From assembly GCA_023333565.1 (NCBI GenBank), contig JAJKFH010000383.1, positions 62,001 to 126,000 of the forward strand: a stretch of DNA of 64,000 nt, in the 5' to 3' direction. The stretch is from Puffinus mauretanicus. Its lineage: Eukaryota > Chordata > Aves > Procellariiformes > Procellariidae. The position numbers and the translations under genes are program-made. Positions within the stretch are counted from its first letter, which is position 1. Each line of letters starts with the position of its first letter. Positions 37,401 to 46,026 of this stretch are shown here, in pieces. The notes below the pieces were generated by a model that saw only the letters and a list, made by a program, of their open reading frames with translations, did not search any database and was not told the DNA's origin.

Positions 37401-40400
37401 TGGGAAGGGGGAATTTCACGAGAGTGCTGATAAATCATTGGCAAAAGAAAGAGATGGTTAAGAAGTATTTACAGAAACTTTTCATGCTGTAAGAAGTTGT
37501 AGCTCACATATACTGAATTCTTAGTAAACAATTCATGTAGCTTTTCATGTGTAACATTTACTATGACTGCAGGGAATACAGAATTCTGCAAAACAATTCT
37601 AGGAAATTCTGCCACATCTTGGTACTTTGAAAAATTAAATAGGGGATTAACATTCTCATAATCTTATCAACCTCCATATATCTTTTCATTTTTTGAAGTA
37701 AAACTGCTAATAAAAGGGTTTATTTTCTACATGATATCTTTTCCCTCTTCCACTGCAAGCTCGGGTATTAAATTTTTGGAAAATACCGAGCAATACCTGG
37801 GAGAGGGGTGGGAGTGAAATCATCATCATCAACTGATGCATCCACAACTAGGACATTTTGCAAATGTTAATGATGTTTAATGCACTGAAATAATGAGAAG
37901 CAAATGCAGGTCAAAAAAACCCCAGCAAGTCACATTAAGCTATCCATAAGTCTAAACAACCAGTGAAACTGAAAACTAAAAATAACTTGCCACTTCATTT
38001 TTCTAAAGCTGTGATAAAATAAGGCATGGAGTTTTCTAGAGCTTCTCAGACAACTAACGATAATTTAGTATTATTGAAGAAGAAACTGCTGATACAATTC
38101 TATCAGGGATAAAATATCAGTATGTCCCTGTATCATTAAATATGCTCTAGTAACTGTTGGAGTTAAATCTCCTAGAGATGAAAAACAAACTGCATACAAA
38201 TACACAGAACATATTTATAAGAGAAAATAGTTCAGCTCACTCTTAAAATTGTTCACATATTCACATACAGAGAAATATTAAGAGCAAATTGAGTGTGTTA
38301 TTTAACTTTCCTTCATGGAGTGAAGAAATAATCTAATATTATGTATTTTAATTTTCTTCCAACAACTAAACTCTTCATTTGTCTCTCTACCGGAGGACAC
38401 TGAAAGGCTGTTTAGACTTCGGCCAAAGACTTTGCACCTAGCTGCAAGTTCCAACTCAGACTGCAGTGGGCCTTTTTTACAAACAAGGTGAGAAAGCTCA
38501 TTGTCCTGGAAGAGGGAAAACTTTAAAGGTGTAACGGATATTTTAGTGCCCTTTTTTTCAGTTTACGGGAACGAGTTTACTAAGTGTTAAGGCTGATTTC
38601 CTCCCACATTAATGCTCATTTCTCTGCTTGTTGTAGTCACTTGCTAGCTATGAAAAAAACAAGTTATTTCTCAAGAGCTGTTTTATTGGATTCATGTCCA
38701 TAAAATAGTTTTGTCTCCCACAATGTTGCTTTATAAAGATGTATCAGGGATGACTGGATTAAATCCAGAGTTGATAAAAAGTCTGAGAAGAATGTGTGAG
38801 AAATAAACTAGCATCAAAGCTTCAACAGCCATCTTTAAATTGCCTACAGATGCAAATATCTATTTTATTCCTAAATCCCAAAGGTTAACTCTTGCTGCAC
38901 AACCTGAGTGATTACACACATGACCCACTCTGATGCTCTGTATGCATACTCTGGAGATGCATTTTCAAGTATCTAAACATCTCTATAAATCTTGCCTTTA
39001 GATGCCTAAAACGTGCTAGTAACCCGCAGTTACGCCATTCATTAACTTTAACTCTCCCAGTTTGTTTTGTTTTTTTAAATATTCCTCTAGCTTTACTTTG
39101 TTGTGCTTCTAAACACAGAAACCAAAACCAAGACAAGTCCTTGGAAGGAGAGGAGTGGATGGCAGGCAATGAGAATCTCACATACCTCTTGTTGTGCATA
39201 CCTTTGAACACTTCATTGAGAAGGTTTCCTTGGGAGGATAACATTCTGGTGGTGGGCCAAAATATTCCCGTGCGGTTCCTGAGGTTTTAGAGTAAGGGTC
39301 TGAGCAAACAGTGAAAGTCCTCGAGTGCTGGCCACCTTGGATGTCTTCTGTTGATCTACAATGGAGTAAACAACTAATGTATATTAATTAGATCATGCTC
39401 TCCCCTGAACATCAGAACATGAGAAACTGGCAGACGCTCCTGTTAGTGGAACCAGCTAGCCTGCTTCATAAGTGTCTGATCTTTTTTGCTTGCATGTTTT
39501 GAAAGCAAATATCCCAAATACTTGCATAAATCCATGTTCACAAGGGTATTTGCACTTGATCGTTGTTATTTTGGAAAACTGTGTACTCACTGAGTAGGCT
39601 GGCTGAATTATTTAGGTTACTTGCAAAAGGTAGCAAGGAGGAGGGTGTGGGGAGAGTTCCTATTCCCGTAAAAACAAGTAAAGGCTTTTTCATGAAAACC
39701 AAACATTTTTAGCTAGTCCATAGCAGCCCAGAGAATAAAAATGAGAAATATTTTCATATAATAAATGTGTAAAGTAGCACAACTATTTCATGGGTAAGCG
39801 TTTTGTCAAGTCTGTACTTCCAATTACCACGTCTCACAAAGATGCCTTTTAAAAGAATGAAAGCTATTAAAAGCAACAGATAAAGATTTTAAAGTGGGGA
39901 AAAAAATTGCCTATTTAAATATTTCTCTTTTTTTTTTCTTTTTTTGAGATCTTTGATGATATTTAAAGAGGAATCTAAAATCGAACCAAAAAAATCAATT
40001 TCTCGTGTCTCCGATTAGACTCTTCATTTGTATACTTCAAAATGGAATCGTCCACTTTGCTGCAATACATACAGCTCCACATCTGAGGCCTGATGATTTT
40101 TAAGGTTGGTGAGATTTAGATTATTCTATGGGAAAACGGCAATTTGCCCTTTTTCAACTGAGCTAACACTCAGGTTAAAAGAAACATTGGCTGTAAACTG
40201 TTTTGTAAGTGTCTGGTCTAATCTAAATGTTCTCCCTCATCTGAAGGAGAATCGGAGCTTGCCTTTTTGAAGGTACAGCTGGATGATTTTGTTATTAAAG
40301 GGTACTTTAAGTCTCATTCAGCGTTATTATTTTTAAAAGTCTTCTTCCTATTCAGTTTTTATCTTGAATTTCTTATCCACAGATCAGCATTTTCAACTGT

Positions 40401-42957
40401 AGTTTTGTTTCCTAGTATCACTGCACTGCACTAAGGTTTATCTTCATCCAATTCCAGATTCAACTTACAAATATTATCTCATTCATCCACATTAAATCAT
40501 GTTCTTTGTAGTTTTTACATTTTAATTAAGACATTCAATAACAAGACCAATGCTAACATCTCTGCGTGTAGCTGCCAACAGCTCTATTTGGCCGAAACAT
40601 TTCTGATTTTTCTGACCTTTGTCCTGTGTCTTGTGCAACCACCAAAGCATCCTGCACAGCTGTGTCACATAAATTAAATAAGCTGTGTGATTTATAAGAC
40701 TCCCAGTTAACTTGAAAGCAATCCCTTTGGTACTTCTGATGCAGCTGCTTCTCTCTATTGTATCCTGCTACTTGCCAGAAAACAAAACAAAACAAAACAA
40801 AACAAAAAACCCAAAACAAAACCCCCCTAATGTTCAGCAACAGAATACAATTAGAAAAAAAAAAAATTCTTTCTTTTAGATGCTTTTTTCCTCACAATGG
40901 TCTACTCTGGCCACCTTTGCTCCCGTTTTCCTTCAGGACTTTCCAGTTCAGGATAATGCAACTCTTTCTCCTCAGCAATGAGAGGAAGCTTGGTATAGGA
41001 GTTTGAGACAGAAATGCATTTGGAAAGAGAAATACTCTGGCTAGAAAGTCTTGCTCGTAAGGGATGAAAGTATTAGGCACCGAAATTACAGTTTCCATGA
41101 AACTCTTCCCATCTATTTCATTATAGTATCCGGAGGTCTTTTGGTCCATCAGCCTAAGTCTTCAGCAAAATACTGAAATTTCCTTACAAAAGCAGCTGGT
41201 TTTGTCATGAGAGCTAAGCAGGGGAAATGCTGTTAGGTTAAGCCAAACTCCATCAAAACAACTGACAGAAAAGTTTTTCAATTAGTTGTAGTGAGGGCTG
41301 GTGTCCCCCAGATTCTCGGCTTGACTCTAATAATTATCTCCATGGCTATTACAGATCTGTTGCTGCCGCTTCCCTTCCTCTAATCCCTGGTGGATACACG
41401 GATGGTCTGTTGGCCTTTATGGTCCTTCCACCAATTTTCAGTCTACGTGTCCAGTCATTTAAAACTAACAGCAAAAACAAGAAGTCTAGGGAAGCGTTTT
41501 ACTAAGAAGTGGTGGTTTACTTTATAGCTACCCTTTCACACGTTGCTTTTATTACGCTATATATGAAAAAAAAAACCACCAAAAACCCCCCAAACCCAAC
41601 CCTTTTTTTTCCTCCACTGTGCAATTAATGCATTCCTGGCATTCGCTGCTCTCGCTTCTAATATGTTCAAGATAACTTAACTATATCCCCTCCTGATCTC
41701 TGCTTTTGCTAAGGACAGTCATTCAGCCTCTGAGGATGATTCTTAGGCTGACCTTTGTACCCATTTCTCTCCAATTTTTCATGATTTAAGAGAGACAGAA
41801 GAAAAATTCATTAGCTATTTTCATAATACAATAGGATTACCACCATCCAAATGTTTTATACTTAGCCATAAGTTGTCCTTCTAGTCCACACAGTGCTCTT
41901 CACTACTGCTTTTATTCTCATCCTGTTTTTCTTGCTAAAATGCATGTTATCATGGAGTACTTCAGTACTTCAGCTTTTCAATAATCTTAACTATATTTAT
42001 TTCCTCTCCCTCTTTGCCTCTATTCTTAAATTGCCCTACAATCATGCCCCCAGAGACTAAACAGGAGTGAACACCTTACTGCCATGGCCACTTTGCCAGT
42101 GTTGTTTAGAGCTACAGACCTCTCTCTCAACAATGCAATCACTGGCACACACTCAAAGGAAAACAGCCTAAGCTCACTTCTAATACGCTGTAGGTTAGCC
42201 AGGCTGAAAGGAGAACTGTAATATCCCAAGAGTTTATTTGTCACTCCAAACCTTCTATTAGTTGATCTGCTTATTGTGCTGATAGGCGCTGATCCACTAT
42301 CAAGTGCTGCAAACAGCCTTAGACACTTAAACAAGTACTCATTTATTGGCTGTGATTACTGAAATTAATTTTGGTTTAGATTAATATGAACTTGTTCACA
42401 GCTGAACTAGAGCAACCTGAGAGTTCAGTATGTCCCTGTGTTGGTCTCAGTCATGTAACATTCTCATTTAAGCAATGCCTGTTGGGCAAGCCATGGCTTG
42501 CTATCACCTGCTGACCAGCCTCCTCAGGAACTGTACTGACACATGCCCACACTTCACCTACCTGTGACTTGATCCAGATAACCCCAGGAAATTCACATCT
42601 GCTTGTGTCACATAGCTATCTTTCTGCCCCCTCTCAAGTTCAATACAAAGAAAAAGGTTAAATTTCTTAGTGTAAAATAGCTCCCTGATTCCAAATGTGG
42701 CGTGCTCATACTTCACGATTTCAAGGCTGAGTAAATGCTTTCTTTACTATTGTAATATGAAGGTATTTAAAAGCAAACAAAGAAGATGACAGACGTTATA
42801 GACCTACTGTGATATGTTTCTTTAAGGTGATAAAGACGTACCTTGCACTGTACGGGTATGGTTTTCTCACTCTTCTGTCTTCCTCGTATCTATCAGATCC
42901 ACGGTTCTCATGGTGCCTGTGTTGCTTATATTGGTATCGTCCCCCGGCATGAGACAT
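24764..42957 (-). CDS. MARVELD3: MARVELD3: MARVEL domain-containing tight-junction protein 3 (three coding exons)
   Basis: On the - strand the CDS joins 42957-42842, 39355-39186 and 25470-24764, giving 330 residues and a TGA stop. Residues 1-96 are a polar, basic and Tyr/Pro-rich cytoplasmic region (MSHAGGRYQYKQHRHHENRG, later EYFGPPPECYPPKE). The MARVEL domain follows with four membrane segments at about 98-120, 165-188, 197-223 and 257-278. The second extracellular loop carries Asn-Ser-Thr (228-230) and two Cys (233 and 250). Motifs SPFEGTEL, VNSTEVCKRRERLYARRG and the preceding CTTRG identify the family. MARVELD3 is known as a tight-junction component with occludin and tricellulin that restrains MEKK1-JNK signalling. 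The N-terminal part is much shorter than the roughly 200 residues I recall for human. A missed N-terminal coding exon is the main uncertainty. The convergent PHLPP2 neighbour supports the call. Confidence 0.9.
25614..25633. repeat. A20 homopolymer
   Basis: Twenty consecutive A on the + strand, 144 bases from the MARVELD3 terminal exon, inside the intron. Confidence 0.95.
36114..36552 (+). mobile_element. Ancient CR1-type LINE fragment, strongly diverged
   Basis: Blocks resembling old CR1 families occur in the right order: gcagttctggtcagcccatc, a stretch like tggaaaaggtataatgctgg, ctgtggaactccttgtcata, then gtggaggccaaacattcaaa and gattcagaaaaagattaaac. The middle has many substitutions and gaps and no open frame. 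Divergence is far greater than in the two other CR1 copies, so it is an old insertion in MARVELD3 intron 3, antisense to the gene. Confidence 0.8.
39186..39355 (-). CDS. MARVELD3: MARVELD3 middle coding exon (pre-membrane region)
   Basis: The acceptor is tactccattgtag, before 39355. One base completes Arg and 56 codons follow, including STEDIQGGQHSRTFTVCSDP, then GTAREYFGPPPECYPPKE and the end KCSKVCTTR. The last base starts the Gly codon completed by the terminal exon. The donor used here is gtatgtgag at 39185. An earlier GT (gtatgc at 39201) would leave the reading frame out of phase with the terminal exon. The Cys-x3-Cys-Thr-x-Arg-Gly end resembles the sequence just before TM1 in mammalian MARVELD3. 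Confidence 0.85.
39356..42841 (-). other. MARVELD3: MARVELD3 intron 2 (about 3.5 kb)
   Basis: GT...AG intron with an (AAAAC)n microsatellite at 40779-40826 and A/C-rich sequence at about 41564-41610. No additional exon was recognised. Confidence 0.75.
40779..40826. repeat. (AAAAC)n microsatellite
   Basis: At least five perfect AAAAC units followed by imperfect units and a C6 run. It lies in MARVELD3 intron 2. Confidence 0.95.
42842..42957 (-). CDS. MARVELD3: MARVELD3 first coding exon part (start codon)
   Basis: ATG at 42957-42955 with A at -3 and T at +4, an adequate context. It encodes 38 residues rich in His, Arg and Tyr, ends SDRYEEDRRVRKPYPYSA, and leaves two bases of an Arg codon. The donor is gtacgt at 42841. 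The phase (2 bases + 1 base) fits the 39355 exon exactly. In-frame TAG lies just before the presumed acceptor at 42985, so no further upstream coding is possible within this exon if it were unspliced. Confidence 0.75.
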
Positions 42958-42984
42958 CTTGTTTCTTACATGTATTCTTGCTTT
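42958..42984 (-). other. MARVELD3: MARVELD3 5' UTR part of exon 2, with start-stop uORF
   Basis: The presumed acceptor is gaagctattttag ending at 42985 on the - strand. The 27 bases before the main ATG contain ATG TAA at 42971-42966, a one-codon uORF, followed by eight bases and then the main ATG. The uATG context is weak (T at -3), so leaky scanning is likely. The acceptor itself has another AG about nine bases upstream, so the exon boundary is a best estimate. Confidence 0.5.
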
Positions 42985-44272
42985 CTAAAATAGCTTCCTG
43001 AGCCAGAGAAATAAAACTGGTTCATTTTACAGCTCTGCTTAAAGTTATTCATTGACCAGCACTCATATCCCTTTCATACTGATTCAAGACTTAGTACAGA
43101 CTTCCTTAAGAAGTGAAGGAAGTAAAACCCTTTAAATACAAGTAACATCATTAAAGAAGGAAGTTTTTCTTTAAATTTTCCTATTCATCAAGTACTTGTA
43201 ATGTTTCTATAGTCAACGTTTATTGCGCTTAGCTTATTTACTAGGTCTGCTCTGACTCTCCTCTCTCTGCTGCAAGGACAAGGTGTGGTGTCCACTAAGA
43301 ACATGAATCTTGGCTTCTCTGATGTTGTCTCTTTACATGAAGTATTTAACCCAGCACACACCAGCGCATTGCATGAGGGTGCATACAACTGCCACTGACG
43401 GCAGGGCAAACCTGAAAGCGCAGGCTGTGACCCCTGTCCTGGAAGTTTCTAAGAGGGCACCCGTCGGTGTCAACAGATGCAGTACCAGACGTCGCCTGTG
43501 GCTTGGATAAACGTTAGGTACAGGCAGAGCTGTGCTGGCCTGAAAATAGGTTGGTGAGAAAATACACCCTTGATAACTTGGTATTAAATATTACAGGGAT
43601 GTTATTTCCTGAAAGTGTCTTTACCCTTCCAAGTGCCAATACTTAAGCCCAAACCTGTAAAATACGGAAACGCACAGTTTAAGCACCTAAGCAATCTTTA
43701 ATCTCATTTGCCTTCACCACAGCCCTTCAGCATTTCTGCAGAAGTGCCTGCAGTCGATTTAATTTTGACTGATCAAGCCGAGGACTGGCTTAATGACTTC
43801 CCTTCCGTCTCCTTAGGGTGTCACTAAAGAAATAAATTAATTTTTATTTGTTTACGGCTAACAAAGAAAGAGCCCGTGCCTTCCTCCGGGGGAGGTCAGC
43901 TCCTCTGCTCCGGGCAGAAGCCATTCAGCAAGCCGCAGCCGCGCACCCTTCCCCACGGCCGGTTTCTGGTGTCGGTCCCGCCGCCTCAGCGCCACGGCAG
44001 CAAGCCGAAACCCCCTTCGCCCCCCGGGAGTGACCCTGCCGGCGGGGCCCCGGCCTGAGGCCTCGGAGCTGAGGCCGTGGGCGCCGCCCCGTGGCCGGCT
44101 CACACCGGGCACCTCCCCACGTCCCGCGGGGGAAAGAGTTGGCGCTCTTCGCTCTCCACCCGCCGGCCAGCAACGGCCCCGCGCCTCCCCTCCACCTGCT
44201 CCTCCGAGGACACCCCGTCCCTAGGCACCCCGGGGGCGAAGGCCAGCGGCCCTCACCCCTGCCGCCCCTCAC
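42985..44272 (-). other. MARVELD3: Presumed MARVELD3 intron 1 (about 1.3 kb)
   Basis: Runs from the CAG|GTGAGG donor in the CpG island to the acceptor before the coding exon. The left two thirds are AT-rich and the right third is the edge of the CpG island. Depends on the inferred non-coding exon 1. Confidence 0.45.
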
Positions 44273-44540
44273 CTGAGGGGAGCGCCGAGCTCCGGCCCGC
44301 CCAGCAGCAGCTCCCGGGAGCAGGCGGGCCCGCCCGGCCGCCCACCTCCGCCGCGCCTCCCTCCTGCGGCGGGCCGGCCCCCGGCGCAGGTGCTGCCCTG
44401 CCCGCCCGATCGCCGCGCCGGCGGGGCCTGCTCTCCTCCCTGGGGACGAGCGCTGCGGGGGGAGGGAGGGGTGCTGCCCCCGGCCCGCTCTGCCCGGCCG
44501 TAGGGGGGAGCTGGAAAGGGAGGGAAAAAGCTGGTGCCTG
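43870..44540. promoter_or_regulatory. CpG island, presumed MARVELD3 promoter
   Basis: About 670 bases of very GC-rich sequence with dense CG dinucleotides, sharply bounded by AT-rich DNA on both sides. It is the only such island in the window apart from the GC-rich last PHLPP2 exon. It contains GC-box-like CCGCCC and GGGCGG elements (for example near 44262 and 44400) and no TATA box. Long open frames on both strands here are a result of the low stop-codon density. Confidence 0.85.
44273..44480 (-). other. MARVELD3: Probable non-coding first exon of MARVELD3 (5' end not determined)
   Basis: Within the CpG island the - strand carries a perfect splice donor CAG|GTGAGG, with the exon ending at 44273. 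The coding exon at 42957 begins shortly after an acceptor, which requires an upstream exon, and this is the best donor in the island. The transcription start is not visible, and the outer boundary given here is only a guess inside the island. Confidence 0.4.
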
Positions 44541-44580
44541 AGGGCGTGGGACAGGCTGGGCTTTGGTTTAGTGTAATAAA

Positions 44581-44619
44581 ATGAGGGCCCCGTGCGCCAT
44601 GGTGCCGAGGAGGAATCTG
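44581..44619 (+). other. Possible first exon of a divergent transcript
   Basis: Directly right of the CpG island, on the + strand, a short open frame starts at 44581 (ATG, 13 codons, MRAPCAMVPRRNL). It runs into a strong donor, CTG|GTAAGT at 44620. CpG-island promoters often fire in both directions, so this could be the 5' exon of an upstream antisense RNA. No partner exon was found and the peptide is not recognised. Confidence 0.2.
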
Positions 44620-45973
44620 GTAAGTGGGGCCCTGAGCGGATGTAAAGCTTGAAGGTTAATAAAGTTAAAATTCAACGTCCCCACCGGTTGCCTTTTTTTT
44701 TTTTAAAAAAGCCAACTTCATGGACTCAGAGTGCTGAGGGTGGGAAGCCCTGTGGTATGAGATGTACCGAGGATAGAAGGTAGAAGAAAATGGGGGAAAC
44801 TTGTCCCCAGGAGCAAGTGGGTGGGAACAGGCCGTGTTACACTAGACAGGTTGGAAAGGCAGGTAAGCCACTAAACTCTCCTCTGGTGCAAAGACACGTT
44901 TAGATAATTGACCATTTGAATGCATTTCTTGGTGCTCTGCTGAAAGCCCTCCCTGTGGTGGATCTCCAGGGGCTTTGTCCCCTCACTGCCAGTCTGTGAT
45001 GTTTCTCTTACAGAGGAACGATGTGCTGGTCCCCTCAAGATGCTTTCTGTTGGGGATATATCTATTTTTGTAGACAGTCTGGCGCAGACCCATAGACCAG
45101 CATTGCAACAAACGACTTGTTTATTGTGCAGTCCTGTACACAAAAACAATCTGTGCCTGAGAAGCAGGATGGTGGTGTTAACGTGGCACCATGCCCAGCT
45201 AATCTTGAGCCTTGGAAAGCTTCCCCGGTCTGTGGCACTACCCTGCACAGAAGCTGGGACCAGAAAATCCCTTTTCTTCCCAGGGTTTACACAGCAGCAC
45301 GCCTGGGTACCAGTGCTTCTTGAAGTTGGGCTTAAGATACGTAACTGTTAGTGCAGTCCCATGCTAGGGCTAAATCCGAGATCCCCTTTAAGTAACATGC
45401 AGATATCAGACGAACCGCTGTCCCTGAAATGAGGAGATACCTACAGGAACAGAATACTCAAGACGTGTTTTGTAAATCGCTGGACCGTGGTAAGACTGTG
45501 ATTCCCTGCTCCGGTTGAGCTGTGTTAACAGCTTCCTCTGCTGTTTACCATTCTCACCTCGCCTAGACCTCTTCTGCTGTTCCTGCCTTCAGCTGTACAG
45601 TTTGTCTTCTCTGTCTTGCACCAACCCCAGTGCTTGCTTGATCACATAATAAGCCAATTCAGCTTGCTTTCCAGCCAAAACCAATTTACTTTCTGCTGTT
45701 TTAGTGAGTTGAATTGGCTTTGCTGCAATCAAATGTGTGCTGGAGCAAGGACTTGGCAGAAGCACGTGTCCCACAGGGAAGAAACTGGGGGAGGGATGGG
45801 GGGAGAGGGCTACCTCTCTTGGCAGCAGTGAGTGGTGAATGTAACTGAAGCCTTAATGTGAAGTTGCAGTTTGAGACACTACTACCCATCAGCCAGTCGC
45901 TACGCCTTCTCAGTTTGGGGCTGTCATCCTGCTAGCAAAGGCAGTCTAACAGCAGGAGTGTTTTACTGCTTCG

Positions 45974-46026
45974 TAGTTCTTACTGTTTCTAGTTCTTACT
46001 GTTTCTAATTCTTACTGTTTCTAATT
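45974..46026. repeat. 16-bp tandem repeat, 3.3 copies
   Basis: Units start at 45974, 45990 and 46006, each TAGTTCTTACTGTTTC with one G-to-A change in the third, followed by a partial fourth unit. The near identity suggests a recent expansion. Confidence 0.95.

Larger units (their letters stand above)
25471..39185 (-). other. MARVELD3: MARVELD3 intron 3 (about 13.7 kb)
   Basis: AT-rich intron bounded by gtatgt at the 5' side and ccttacag at the 3' side. It contains an A20 homopolymer (25614-25633), an ancient CR1 fragment (about 36114-36552) and many short open frames without recognisable content. There is no second open - strand stretch long enough for another MARVEL exon. A weak exon-like stretch on the opposite strand (26019-26115) is listed under findings. 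Confidence 0.8.

Noticed and set aside
44077..44541. 154-codon + strand frame in the CpG island
   Set aside because: It is rich in Pro, Ala, Ser and Gly, with low stop density from GC content, and several frames on both strands are open here. No splice or homology support.
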